Of a DNA stretch of 64,000 bases, positions 19,013 through 28,172 are shown one piece after another. The stretch comes from Tenacibaculum dicentrarchi. GTDB taxonomy: Bacteria; Bacteroidota; Bacteroidia; Flavobacteriales; Flavobacteriaceae. The notes under the pieces were generated by a model. The model was not told the DNA's origin. It ran no database searches and saw only the letters and a program-made list of their open reading frames with translations. The position numbers were made by a program, and so were the translations under genes. How positions within the stretch are numbered: position 1 is the stretch's first letter; every line of letters begins with the position of its first letter. The stretch is taken from positions 62,001 to 126,000 of the forward strand of contig NZ_OESZ01000045.1 of assembly GCF_900239345.1 (NCBI RefSeq). The letters run 5' to 3'.

Positions 19013-19867
19013 TTAAAATCGCCAGCAAACAATACGTGTGACTTTATTTCCTTGACTCATCGGTATTACTTTAAATTCTTTTACTTTTAATTTTTTAGCA
19101 GAATCTTGCAAACTTTTTACATTCTCTTTTTTTGATACTAAACTCGTAAACCATTTACTCAATTCTGGTTGTAATGAACTTTCGTATAAATAGGTATGTA
19201 AAAAAGCTTTTTCACCTCCTAAATACCATAATTCATTTGAGTTTCCTGCAAAATTACGAACTGTATTATTTCCTAAATTTCTCGATTTTCTTCTATTTGC
19301 ACCTCTTGCTTCTTCTTCCGATTTATAAAACGGAGGGTTACACATTGTTAAAGTAAAAGCATCTTCTTCTTCTGTTATTCCTTTTAAAACATTTAACTCA
19401 TCAAATTGTTGGCGTAATTTAATTTTAGCATCTAAATTATTATCATCAATAATATCTTGTGAATAATCTAATGAATCTAAATCTATATCAGTTGCTACAA
19501 AATTCCAGTTATAAACCGATGTTCCTAATAACGGATACACACAACTTGCACCTGTACCAATATCTAACACATTTACTTCTTTTTCATCAGCAATTAAATC
19601 GGCTAAATGATGAATATAATCTACTCTACCCGGAATTGGAGGACATAAATTTTCATCAGGAAAATTCCAATCTTTAATATTATAATAAGCAAATAACAAT
19701 GCTTTATTAAATTCTTTAACAGCAACAGGGTCTGAAAAATCAATAGTTTCTTTATCAAATTTTTCAATAACAAAGGCTGATATTTGAGGATACTTTTCTT
19801 TTAAAAATTTAAAATCGTATCCGTTTTTGTGCTTGTTATTTTCGTGTAATCCTTTTTTATTTTCCAT
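19013..19867 (-). CDS. rlmF: 23S rRNA (adenine1618-N6)-methyltransferase
   Basis: RlmF methylates A1618 of 23S rRNA. Evidence is the N-terminal HENNKHKNGYDF segment, the family-specific CPPIPGRVDYIHHLADL, the SAM motif VLDIGTGASCVYPLLG, and the catalytic NPPF (TMCNPPFYKS). Length of 284 residues is normal. It lies immediately downstream of bshC on the same strand, with no intervening base. Confidence 0.94.
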   Translation of the reverse strand: MENKKGLHENNKHKNGYDFKFLKEKYPQISAFVIEKFDKETIDFSDPVAVKEFNKALLFAYYNIKDWNFPDENLCPPIPGRVDYIHHLADLIADEKEVNVLDIGTGASCVYPLLGTSVYNWNFVATDIDLDSLDYSQDIIDDNNLDAKIKLRQQFDELNVLKGITEEEDAFTLTMCNPPFYKSEEEARGANRRKSRNLGNNTVRNFAGNSNELWYLGGEKAFLHTYLYESSLQPELSKWFTSLVSKKENVKSLQDSAKKLKVKEFKVIPMSQGNKVTRIVCWRF

Positions 19868-21460
19868 TTAAAATATCAGTACTGTAAATTCTAATTGTAA
19901 AGGTTTTAAGCCTTTTTTTAACTCTTTTATTAAAGTATTTCCATAGGATAAATAATATTCAGAAAAATTACGCTGACGCTCTTCTAAACTTCCATTTGGT
20001 AATATTTCATTTTGTAATAATGTAATTCTATCTACCAAATTTTTATGATTCCGTTTTTCTGCTCGTAACCAACGCTTTTCTAAATTATCTAATCCTTTTA
20101 ATTGTTTTTTTTCTTGTGCATTTACAGCTCCTACAAACGATATATCTGTTTTTTCGGCAAAGGATTTTAAACTAACAAATTGTTCTTTTAAAAACTCTTT
20201 TTGTTTAGTGAAATCTATTTTTTCTTCGGATACTTCTAATATTTTATTTTTAAGTAAGATGTTTTGTTTCAAAAAAATCTCTTCTAATGAAATTGATAAT
20301 TTATCTAATTTACCAGCTTGTTTTTCAGAAATTATTTGTGCCGAATTTCGTAATAACAAAATCGGAAAAGGCACTTCAACTACTTCAAAATAACTTTTTA
20401 ACTGTAACCAATACGCTAATTCTCCACCTCCACCAACATAGCAAAGATTCGGCAAAATTACTTCTTGATACAACGGACGCATAATTACATTTGGCGAAAA
20501 TCGCTCAGGAAATTCATGAACTTCTTTTAATAATTTATCTAAATTCCAAGAAATATTTGTGTCATTTACTTTATAAATATTATCTTCATAAATAATACGC
20601 TCTCGAATTTTATCTGTTAAATAAAATAAATTAATTTCTCTCGGATTTACTTGAATTTTATAATTCTCACCTAAAGATTTAATAGTTTCTGTAACTTTTT
20701 TATACGATGTTTGATTTTTTAATTCTGTTTCTATAAACGGAATAAACGCACGTTTTAATTCTCGTTCATCTGCATCAATAATTACCAAACCATATTCACC
20801 AAATAATTCATTGGCAATATAACGAGTTGCATCGGCTAAGTTAGTACACTTTATATATGCTTCTTCAAATAATTTCTTTAGATATTCAGCATTTTTTGAT
20901 GTTCCTAAATGATTCGATAAAACCTCTAAAACATCTGCTAATCCTTCGGTTGAAAAACGTCCTACTCCACCTGTTTGCGTAGAATTCCATTGTACTTTTT
21001 TACCTTTAAAATTGAAGTAATTAATTTCTTCAAAATCATGGTCTTCTGTTGCCATCCAATAAATAGGAACAAAATTTTCTTTCGGATTTTTAGCCTTTAA
21101 ATCTTCACATAAATTAATAACAGAAATTATTTTATATAAAAAATATAACGGTCCTGTAAATAAATTTAACTGATGTCCTGTGGTTATTGTAAAGGTATTT
21201 TCTAAAGATAAACTAGCAATATTTTGAGCCGTATTTGCTGTTGTTGTTACTTTTAAATATTGTTTTTCTAAAACTTTAACAAGTGTTTTTCTTTTTTCTG
21301 TTGAAAAAGTAGCTTTTTTAGTTTTTATTTGATTTTTAAATCCTTCTGAAGATGAAAAATTAGCATAAAAAGGTTTTATTTCAGGAGATTGCTCTAAGTA
21401 ATCTAACATTGTTTTAGAGAAAAAACCAGTCTTTTTAAAAGGAATATGTGTTACTTTCAT
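19868..21460 (-). CDS. bshC: Bacillithiol biosynthesis cysteine-adding enzyme
   Basis: BshC attaches cysteine to GlcN-malate in the last step of bacillithiol synthesis. Diagnostic segments are TTGHQLNLFTGPLYFLYKI, PIYWMATEDHDFEEINYF, and LPNLCYVGGGGELAYWLQLKSYF. Length of 530 residues is typical, with a C-terminal coiled coil. It heads a two-gene unit with rlmF. bshA and bshB are not in the window. Confidence 0.95.
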   Translation of the reverse strand: MKVTHIPFKKTGFFSKTMLDYLEQSPEIKPFYANFSSSEGFKNQIKTKKATFSTEKRKTLVKVLEKQYLKVTTTANTAQNIASLSLENTFTITTGHQLNLFTGPLYFLYKIISVINLCEDLKAKNPKENFVPIYWMATEDHDFEEINYFNFKGKKVQWNSTQTGGVGRFSTEGLADVLEVLSNHLGTSKNAEYLKKLFEEAYIKCTNLADATRYIANELFGEYGLVIIDADERELKRAFIPFIETELKNQTSYKKVTETIKSLGENYKIQVNPREINLFYLTDKIRERIIYEDNIYKVNDTNISWNLDKLLKEVHEFPERFSPNVIMRPLYQEVILPNLCYVGGGGELAYWLQLKSYFEVVEVPFPILLLRNSAQIISEKQAGKLDKLSISLEEIFLKQNILLKNKILEVSEEKIDFTKQKEFLKEQFVSLKSFAEKTDISFVGAVNAQEKKQLKGLDNLEKRWLRAEKRNHKNLVDRITLLQNEILPNGSLEERQRNFSEYYLSYGNTLIKELKKGLKPLQLEFTVLIF

Positions 21461-21810
21461 TTACTTATTTTTTCTTGAAGTTTACAATCATTATCATTTA
21501 TAATCATGGTTCAAAAATAGTAAAATTTGATGCTAAGTCGAAAACAAAACAATAATCTAACAGTTTTTTAACGACATTCTTTTTTAAAGCAGAGATTTTG
21601 TTATTTTTACAATGAATTTAGATTCTTATACTGTAATTTAATTATTTGTAAAAATGCCTAGCCCCGATTGAAGCATCTGTTTGAGCTCCTTTTTTTGATT
21701 TTTCTTCAAAAAAAGAGCGAGTGCGGAAAGCGGGAAATTGCTTCAAATTAATCTTATTGTTTTTAATAAAAAAATATTCATTAAAAAAATACACTTAACA
21801 GTAAAAAAAT
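21461..21810. other. Divergent intergenic region holding repeat copy B
   Basis: Non-coding region between divergent bshC and the BatA gene. Besides the repeat at 21653-21750 it contains only AT-rich sequence; TTATTTTTAC near 21601 is a weak promoter-like match. Confidence 0.5.
21653..21750 (+). repeat. Copy B of the ~100-bp structured repeat, upstream of the BatA gene
   Basis: Matches copy A (4623-4726, minus strand) along both flanks; only the central hairpin differs (GAGCTCCTTTTTTTG...CAAAAAAAGAGC here). As with copy A, it lies on the coding strand just upstream of a start codon, 60 bases before ATG 21811. Confidence 0.75.
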
Positions 21811-23754
21811 ATGCAATTTAAACATCCTAAAATTTTATACTTCTTATTTTTTTTACTAATTCCGATATTGATTCACTTATTTCAATTACAACGTTTTGAA
21901 AAAGTTACGTTTACCAATGTTGCTATTTTAAAAAAATTAGTAACACAAACCCGAAAAAGTTCACGCATAAAAAAATGGCTGATTTTAGCTACTCGTTTAC
22001 TATTATTTACTGCTTTAATTTTAGCTTTTGCACAACCTTATTTTAGCAATCATAAAAGTAATGAACAACAACCTTTTTTTATTTATTTAGATAATTCATT
22101 AAGTACAAATACAGCAGGTGAAAAAGGGAATTTATTACAAATTTCAGCTCAAGAAATTATTGAAAACACTTCAGAAAAAGCGATATATTCTTTACTTACA
22201 AATGATGCTTATCATCAAAATAAAACAGCTACAGAATTAAAAAATATTTTGTTAGAAGTTAAAAATACCGCTAAAAAAACAGCTTTAGAAACTATATTAT
22301 TAAAAATTTCGAGTGAACAACTAAAAAATAAAAATACTAAAAATATTATTATTTCTGATTTTCAGAATGTAAAAAACACAGCACTTAATCAGTTACCTAA
22401 AAATACTTCTTTCGTAAAATTAAATCCGCAAGAAAAAAATAATTTATCTATTGATAGTGTTTTTGTAAACACAACTACATCGAAAAATTTAGAGGTACAA
22501 ATTGTTGTTAAAAATCAAGGAAATGCAAAAAAAGAAGTTCCTATTGCTATTTATAACAACAAAAAATTAATAAATAAACAGCTGTTTTCTATTAAAGAAA
22601 ATGAAACTAAAAAAGTTGCTTTTTCTATTGTTAATACTTCCGATTTTTTAGGTAAAATTGAATTAAATTTTAAAGATACCTACTCTTTTGATAATTCGTT
22701 TTATTTCGCAATTAATACCAATTCTAAAATTAAAATTTTATCTATTGGTAAAAATGCTAACTTTTTAAAACGAATTTATAGTGATGATGAATTTGATTTT
22801 AAAGCTTTAAATACACAAAATTTAAATTATAATTTAATTCCGAAACAACATCTTATTGTTTTAAATGAAATTGATAATTTATCAGAAACACTTACTAAAA
22901 ACTTAGTTGATTATTCAAATAAAGGAGGTAATTTAGTTATTATTCCATCTAAAAATGCAAAAATTCTGTCTTATAATAGTTTATTAAATCGACTTGAAAT
23001 AGGAAATATCAAGCCATTAAATGACAATCAAAAAAATGATAGCTTAAAAATTACAGATATTAATTACAAACATCCATTATTTAAAAATGTATTTGAGAAA
23101 AAAGTGCGTAATTTTCAATATCCTTTTGTAAAAACAACTTATAATACAGCTTTTAAAAACACAAGTACAATTGTTTCTTTTGAAAACAAGAATCCGTTTA
23201 TACAGCAAGTAAACACTGAAAATTCAGCAATATATTTCCTAGCTTCTCCGCTAAATAAAGAAGAAAGTAATTTTATAAATTCGCCTTTAATTGTGCCTGT
23301 TTTTTATACTATCGGAAAGCAAAGTTTACAACTTTCTAAAGAATATTATACTACTGATAAACAAAATATTATTGCTATTGATGAATTTATTTCTAAAAAT
23401 GAAATAGTATCTATTTCGAACAATAAAACTTCGTTTATTCCACTACAACAAACGCTTCAAAATAGTATAAAAATCACGACAAATAATCAGCCATTAATAG
23501 CTGGATTTTATCAAATAAAACAACAAGAATCTGTTTTAAAAAACATTGCTTTTAATTATCCGAAGAAAGAAAGTTTGTTAAACTTTTTAGATTTCACAAC
23601 TACTGAAAACCAAAAAATTTCTACCTCAGTAAAGCAAACGTTAATAAATAGTAACAACGAATACAAAATTCAATGGCTTTGGAAATGGTTTTTAGTTGTA
23701 GCAATTGTATCTTTGTTTATTGAAATTTTGATCTTAAAATTCTTTAAACCATGA
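21811..23754 (+). CDS. BatA-domain membrane protein
   Basis: The N-terminal aerotolerance regulator (BatA) domain is clear: MQFKHPKILYFLFFLLIPILIHLFQLQRF, then a second helix near residue 70 (LILATRLLLFTALILAFAQPYF). A vWA-like extracytoplasmic region follows with FIYLDNSLSTNT as a degenerate MIDAS-type start, and a final membrane helix near the C terminus. Length is 647 residues. Function in this family is not settled. It overlaps the dihydroorotase start by four bases (ATGA). Confidence 0.85.
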   Translation: MQFKHPKILYFLFFLLIPILIHLFQLQRFEKVTFTNVAILKKLVTQTRKSSRIKKWLILATRLLLFTALILAFAQPYFSNHKSNEQQPFFIYLDNSLSTNTAGEKGNLLQISAQEIIENTSEKAIYSLLTNDAYHQNKTATELKNILLEVKNTAKKTALETILLKISSEQLKNKNTKNIIISDFQNVKNTALNQLPKNTSFVKLNPQEKNNLSIDSVFVNTTTSKNLEVQIVVKNQGNAKKEVPIAIYNNKKLINKQLFSIKENETKKVAFSIVNTSDFLGKIELNFKDTYSFDNSFYFAINTNSKIKILSIGKNANFLKRIYSDDEFDFKALNTQNLNYNLIPKQHLIVLNEIDNLSETLTKNLVDYSNKGGNLVIIPSKNAKILSYNSLLNRLEIGNIKPLNDNQKNDSLKITDINYKHPLFKNVFEKKVRNFQYPFVKTTYNTAFKNTSTIVSFENKNPFIQQVNTENSAIYFLASPLNKEESNFINSPLIVPVFYTIGKQSLQLSKEYYTTDKQNIIAIDEFISKNEIVSISNNKTSFIPLQQTLQNSIKITTNNQPLIAGFYQIKQQESVLKNIAFNYPKKESLLNFLDFTTTENQKISTSVKQTLINSNNEYKIQWLWKWFLVVAIVSLFIEILILKFFKP

Positions 23755-25010
23755 CAACGCTATTAAAATCGGCAACTATTATTGATGCGCATAGCCCTTA
23801 CCACCAACAAACTAAAGATATTTTAATTACTGACGGAATTATTACTAAAATTGATAGTAATATTACCGATAAAGAAGAATATCAAATTATAAAACTTGAT
23901 AATTTACATGTTTCTACAGGTTGGTTTGACACCAGTGTTTCTTTAGGTGAACCTGGATATGAAGAACGTGAAACTATTAAAAATGGTTTACAAGTAGCTG
24001 GTAAAAGCGGATTTACAGATATTGCCGTAAACCCAAATACAAATCCTGTTATTGATAACAAAGCAGCTATTGAATTTCTAATTTATAGAGCCAACGGATT
24101 TGCCACAAACCTACATCCTATTGGTACATTAACCCAACAAAGTAAAGGGGTTGAAATGGCGGAATTATACGACATGCAACAATCTGGTGCAATTGCTTTT
24201 GGTGATTATAAAAAACCAATAGCGAATGATAATTTATTAAAAATAGCATTGCTTTATACACAAAACTTTAACGGATTAGCACTTAGTTTTCCTAAAAACA
24301 AGGCAATTGCAGGAGAAGGTGTAGCACACGAAGGTAAAAACAGTACACTTTTAGGTTTAAAAGGAATTCCTGCTTTAGCCGAAGAATTACAAATTTCTCG
24401 TGATTTATTTTTATTAGAATATACAGGCGGAAAATTACATATTCCAACCATTTCAACTAAAAAATCAGTACAATTAATTAAAGAAGCTAAAGAAAAAGGC
24501 TTAAATGTTACTTGTAGTGTAGCAGTTCATAATTTATTTTTAACAGATGATGAATTGCATCAATTTGATGGAAATAAAAAAGTAAATCCACCTTTAAGAA
24601 CTTCGGATGATATTAACGCATTATTAGAAGGTGTTAAAAATGGAACTATTGATATAATTACATCAGACCATAATCCGATTGACATAGAACACAAAAAAGT
24701 AGAATTTTCTACAGCAAAAGATGGAACTATTGGTTTAGAAACTGCTTTTGGTGTTTTAAATTCAGTCTTAGATTTAGAAACTATTGTAACCTGTTTATCT
24801 GATAATCCGAAAGAACGTTTTGGACTTCAAAAAACAAGTATCAAAGAAAATGAAGTTGCTGATTTATCTATTTTTAACCCTGAAGGAACTCACACTTTTA
24901 CTGAAAAAGATATTTTATCAACTTCAAAAAATAGTGTTTTCTTAGAAAAGGAATTAAAAGGAAAAGTATATGGTATTTTTAATAATAAACAATTAATTTT
25001 AAATATATAA
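23751..25010 (+). CDS. Dihydroorotase-like protein, metal site degenerate
   Basis: An amidohydrolase of the class I dihydroorotase type (419 residues) with the family landmarks VNPNTNPVIDN and TSDHNPID. The metal-binding HxH expected after the first beta strand reads FDTSVSLGEPGYEE here (residues 59-72), with Ser in both His positions, so catalysis as a normal dihydroorotase is doubtful. Similar inactive paralogues exist in many bacteria, some as structural partners of aspartate transcarbamoylase. An active PyrC would be needed elsewhere in the genome. It is translationally coupled to the BatA gene. Confidence 0.85.
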   Translation: MTTLLKSATIIDAHSPYHQQTKDILITDGIITKIDSNITDKEEYQIIKLDNLHVSTGWFDTSVSLGEPGYEERETIKNGLQVAGKSGFTDIAVNPNTNPVIDNKAAIEFLIYRANGFATNLHPIGTLTQQSKGVEMAELYDMQQSGAIAFGDYKKPIANDNLLKIALLYTQNFNGLALSFPKNKAIAGEGVAHEGKNSTLLGLKGIPALAEELQISRDLFLLEYTGGKLHIPTISTKKSVQLIKEAKEKGLNVTCSVAVHNLFLTDDELHQFDGNKKVNPPLRTSDDINALLEGVKNGTIDIITSDHNPIDIEHKKVEFSTAKDGTIGLETAFGVLNSVLDLETIVTCLSDNPKERFGLQKTSIKENEVADLSIFNPEGTHTFTEKDILSTSKNSVFLEKELKGKVYGIFNNKQLILNI

Positions 25011-25012
25011 CT

Positions 25013-25339
25013 ATGGAAAACTATACTGTAAATGAAGGAAAAACAAATGCTATAATTAGTTATTTTACTATTATAGGAACAATTATAGCGTTAATATTAA
25101 ATAAAGATAAAAAGAATCCTTTTACAAGTTTTCATATCAGACAAACGCTTGGCTTAAATGCTTTGTATATTTTGAGTGGTTGGGTTGTTATGACTTATAT
25201 AAGTTTTTTTATTGCAATAATTATTAATATAATTTTATTTATCTTTTGGATAATTGGACTTATCGGAGCATTAAAAGGAGAAGAAGAAAAAATCCCTCTT
25301 TTAGGAGATCAATTTCAAGACTGGTTTAAGAATATTTAA
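25013..25339 (+). CDS. Small Tic20/DUF4870-like membrane protein
   Basis: This 108-residue protein has about three membrane helices (residues 12-28, 45-62, 63-85). The sequence NAIISYFTIIGTIIALILNKDKKNPFTSFHIRQTLGL is typical of Bacteroidota proteins annotated as import-component or DUF4870 proteins. Function is unknown. It follows the dihydroorotase-like gene by two bases and ends before a strong terminator. Confidence 0.75.
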   Translation: MENYTVNEGKTNAIISYFTIIGTIIALILNKDKKNPFTSFHIRQTLGLNALYILSGWVVMTYISFFIAIIINIILFIFWIIGLIGALKGEEEKIPLLGDQFQDWFKNI

Positions 25340-25352
25340 ACAAAAAACACAT

Positions 25353-25390
25353 AAAAACCATGCAAATTAATTAATTTGCATGGTTTTTTT
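25353..25390 (+). terminator. Rho-independent terminator
   Basis: A long stem AAACCATGCAAATTAA/TTAATTTGCATGGTTT followed by T residues, 13 bases after the stop. Confidence 0.85.
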
Positions 25391-25410
25391 ATTAAAACAC
25401 ATCTATTAAA

Positions 25411-26049
25411 ATGCTAAATTATATTATAAGAGAGCCGAAAAATGCGGTTAAAAACCCTGCTTTATTAATTTTATTACACGGATATGGTAGTAATGAAGAA
25501 GATTTATTTTCGTTTGCCCAAGAATTACCTGAAGACATGCTAATTGTTAGCGCACAAGCTCCTTACCAAATGGGTGGCGGTGCTTTTGCTTGGTATGCCA
25601 TTAATTTTGATGCCGTTAAAGGTAAGTTTTCAGATTTAGAACAAGCAGCAACATCTGTAACTAAAATTGCTAATTTTATTGATGAAATCAAATCGAAATA
25701 TAACACAAATCCTGATAAAACTTTTATTTTAGGTTTTAGTCAAGGTGCTATTTTAAGCTATGCCTTGAGCTTTAATTATCCGAATAAAGTGCAACACGTT
25801 ATTGCCTTGAGCGGTTATATTGATGAAAATTTAATCAAAAATCAGCAAGAAAATACTAAAATCACAACTGATTATTATATTTCTCACGGAACGGTAGACC
25901 AAGTAATTCCTGTTGATTGGGCAAGAAAAGCACCTGTATTTTTAAATGCTAACAATTTAAAGAATGATTATTCAGAATATAATGTAGGACATGGTGTTGC
26001 TCCTCAAAATTTTTATAGCTTTAAAAAGTGGATAGAAAATCGTTTATAA
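25411..26049 (+). CDS. Alpha/beta hydrolase, phospholipase/carboxylesterase family
   Basis: The serine-hydrolase nucleophile elbow is GFSQGAILSYAL (near residue 112), the oxyanion-hole segment is LLHGYGSNEEDL, the acid lies in HGTVDQVIPVDWA and the catalytic His in NVGHGVAP. The 212-residue length fits the small esterase group (YpfH/acyl-protein-thioesterase-like). No signal peptide is present, so it is cytoplasmic. Substrate is unknown. Confidence 0.9.
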   Translation: MLNYIIREPKNAVKNPALLILLHGYGSNEEDLFSFAQELPEDMLIVSAQAPYQMGGGAFAWYAINFDAVKGKFSDLEQAATSVTKIANFIDEIKSKYNTNPDKTFILGFSQGAILSYALSFNYPNKVQHVIALSGYIDENLIKNQQENTKITTDYYISHGTVDQVIPVDWARKAPVFLNANNLKNDYSEYNVGHGVAPQNFYSFKKWIENRL

Positions 26050-26072
26050 AAATATAATTATAGTAAATTTAT

Positions 26073-26103
26073 AAAAACCGAGCTTAAAAGCTCGGTTTTT
26101 TTT
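26073..26103. terminator. Bidirectional terminator
   Basis: The 12-bp stem AAAACCGAGCTT/AAGCTCGGTTTT with a two-base loop, between convergent esterase and peroxiredoxin genes. Confidence 0.85.
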
Positions 26104-26557
26104 ATTCTCCTAAAATTTGACTTGCGTGTTCTTTTGTTTTTACTTTACTAATAACATCTGTAATAATTCCATTTTCATCAATAACAAAAGTTGTTCTATG
26201 GATACCATCGTACTCACGCCCCATAAATTTTTTAGGTCCCCAAATACCAAAAGCATTAATCACTTCTTTTTGTTCATCTACTAATAAAGGAAAAGGTAAA
26301 CCATGTTTATTAATCCAATTTTGTTGACGCTTTGCAGAATCAGCACTTGCACCTAAAATAGCATATCCTTTTGCTAAAAAAGACTGATAATTATCTCTTA
26401 AATCACAAGCTTCATTTGTACAACCAGGCGTACTTGCCTTCGGATAAAAAAACAACACTAACTTTTTCCCTTCATAATCAGAAAGTTTTACAATGTTTCC
26501 TTTTTCATCAACAGACTCGAAACTAGGTGCCTTATCTCCTACTTTTAATGTTGTCAT
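26102..26557 (-). CDS. bcp: Thioredoxin-dependent thiol peroxidase (Bcp/PrxQ)
   Basis: Reduces hydroperoxides using thioredoxin. The peroxidatic cysteine lies in YPKASTPGCTNEACDLRD near residue 45, with the resolving cysteine five residues later, as in the atypical two-Cys PrxQ class. Length of 151 residues is normal. The gene is divergent from nth. Confidence 0.95.
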   Translation of the reverse strand: MTTLKVGDKAPSFESVDEKGNIVKLSDYEGKKLVLFFYPKASTPGCTNEACDLRDNYQSFLAKGYAILGASADSAKRQQNWINKHGLPFPLLVDEQKEVINAFGIWGPKKFMGREYDGIHRTTFVIDENGIITDVISKVKTKEHASQILGE

Positions 26558-26647
26558 AATTTGTAGTTTAAAATAGTTAGTATAATATCAAAGTTACAAC
26601 GTTGCTTTTGAATTAACAATAAATTATAGTTGTTCTTTGTTAGTTTG

Positions 26648-26655
26648 TACCTTTG
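26648..26655 (+). promoter_or_regulatory. Bacteroidota -7 box (TACCTTTG) for nth
   Basis: Perfect TAnnTTTG 26 bases before ATG 26681. Its position supports 26681 rather than an upstream ATG as start. Confidence 0.7.
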
Positions 26656-26680
26656 TTTATCTATGTTTAAAACTCAGAAA

Positions 26681-27334
26681 ATGACCAAGGAAAATAAAGT
26701 ACAATTTGTTATTGATACCTTAGCCGAATTATATCCAGAAATACCTGTTCCTTTAGATCATAAAGACCCGTATACATTATTAATTGCTGTTTTACTATCA
26801 GCACAATGTACCGATGTTAGAGTAAATAAAATTACCCCCTTACTTTTTGCTAAGGCTGATAATCCATACGATATGGTAAAAATGAGCATTGAAGAAATTA
26901 AAGAGATTATTCGACCTTGTGGTTTATCTCCTATGAAATCAAAAGGTATTCACGGTTTATCTAAAATATTAATTGAAAAACATAATGGTGAAGTACCTAA
27001 AAGTTTTGAATATTTAGAAGAATTACCTGCCGTAGGTCATAAAACTGCTGGTGTAGTTATGAGTCAAGCGTTTGGAGTACCTGCTTTTCCTATTGATACA
27101 CATATACATCGTTTATTATATCGTTGGAATTTAACGAGTGGAAAAAATGTAATTCAATCAGAAAAAGATGCAAAACGATTATTTCCTAAAGAATTATGGA
27201 ACGACCTCCATTTACAAATAATTTGGTATGGACGAGAATATTCTCCTGCTCGTGGTTGGGATTTAGAAAAAGATATTATTACAAAAACCATTGGAAGAAA
27301 AACAGTTTTAGATGCTTATTATAAAAATAAGTAA
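26681..27334 (+). CDS. nth: Endonuclease III-like DNA glycosylase without Fe-S cysteines
   Basis: Base-excision glycosylase/AP lyase. The helix-hairpin-helix with catalytic Lys reads LPAVGHKTAGVV and the catalytic Asp lies in FPIDTHIHR. The C-terminal part, where most endonuclease III proteins carry a four-Cys [4Fe-4S] loop, reads GREYSPARGWDLEKDIITK and has no cysteine. The start at 26681 (217 residues) is preferred: the frame back to 26630 would run through the promoter. A terminator follows. Confidence 0.92.
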   Translation: MTKENKVQFVIDTLAELYPEIPVPLDHKDPYTLLIAVLLSAQCTDVRVNKITPLLFAKADNPYDMVKMSIEEIKEIIRPCGLSPMKSKGIHGLSKILIEKHNGEVPKSFEYLEELPAVGHKTAGVVMSQAFGVPAFPIDTHIHRLLYRWNLTSGKNVIQSEKDAKRLFPKELWNDLHLQIIWYGREYSPARGWDLEKDIITKTIGRKTVLDAYYKNK

Positions 27335-27338
27335 TAAA

Positions 27339-27371
27339 AAAAGCTTCAACAATTATTTTGTTGAAGCTTTT
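27339..27371. terminator. Bidirectional terminator after nth
   Basis: The stem AAAAGCTTCAACAA/TTGTTGAAGCTTTT (14 bp, 5-base loop) lies between convergent nth and the small gene at 27376. Confidence 0.85.
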
Positions 27372-27375
27372 CAAA

Positions 27376-27537
27376 CTAATTCAAATTCAATTCAATTAAA
27401 TAATTAGATTTAGTTTTAATTACTTTTAATGATTTTGAAAAATTAATTAAAAACTGAATAGTTTCTTTTTTAGGATTCATTTTAAAATCTGAAGATTTGT
27501 CTAGGTAAATTCTCATCATACTTTTCTCTTTATTCAT
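27376..27537 (-). CDS. Small conserved-looking protein downstream of the sigma factor
   Basis: A 53-codon frame starting MNKEKSMMRIYLDKSSDF and ending LIELNLN. It lies 41 bases downstream of the sigma-factor stop on the same strand and directly before the shared terminator, which supports it being a gene rather than chance. I recognise no domain. Similar short proteins with an MMRIYLDK start near sigma factors are familiar from flavobacteria, but I could not check this. Confidence 0.5.
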   Translation of the reverse strand: MNKEKSMMRIYLDKSSDFKMNPKKETIQFLINFSKSLKVIKTKSNYLIELNLN

Positions 27538-27578
27538 TTGTTTTCAAGTATTTAACGACAACAATTTCCCTTTATTGC

Positions 27579-28172
27579 TTAATTAACTAGAATAATTTTA
27601 TTTTTTTCAATTATTTTTCTAAGATTGATTAAAGCATATCTCATTCTTCCTAAAGCTGTATTAATACTTACACCAGTGTTTTCAGAAATTTCATTAAAAC
27701 TCATATCATTATAAATACGCATTTTTAAAACTTCTTTTTGTTCTTCTGGTAATTGATTAACTAAATCTCTTACAGCTAGTAATATTTGCTCTTTAATTAT
27801 TCTATTTTCTATATTTAACGACCCATCTGCTAATACTGAAAAAATATCAAAATCATCAGTATTATTAAACTTAGGCATTCTATTTTTTTTCCTAAAAAAA
27901 TCAATAATTAAATTATGAGAAATACGCATAATCCAAGGTAAAAATTTACCTTCTTCGTTATAATTTCCTTTTTTTAAAGTTCTTATTACTTTTATAAAAG
28001 TGTCTTGAAATATATCTTCTGTAATGTCTCTGTTTTGTACTTTGCTATAAATAAAACTGTACAATCGTTGCTTATGACGTTTAATCAATAATTCTATAGC
28101 TAGTTCTTTTCCGTTAATGTAGTCTTTAACTAAAACACTATCGTTTACAACATCTTTATCTATATGTATCAT
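27579..28172 (-). CDS. ECF-type RNA polymerase sigma factor
   Basis: A sigma-70 family protein of 197 residues with region 2 (KVQNRDITEDIFQDTFIKVIRTL, FLPWIMRISHNLIIDFFRK) and region 4 (LPEEQKEVLKMRIYNDMSFNEISENTGVSINTALGRMRYAL). No FecR-like or anti-sigma gene is adjacent; downstream there is only the 53-residue frame. Target genes are unknown. Members of this length and sequence are widespread in Flavobacteriia. Confidence 0.9.
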   Translation of the reverse strand: MIHIDKDVVNDSVLVKDYINGKELAIELLIKRHKQRLYSFIYSKVQNRDITEDIFQDTFIKVIRTLKKGNYNEEGKFLPWIMRISHNLIIDFFRKKNRMPKFNNTDDFDIFSVLADGSLNIENRIIKEQILLAVRDLVNQLPEEQKEVLKMRIYNDMSFNEISENTGVSINTALGRMRYALINLRKIIEKNKIILVN

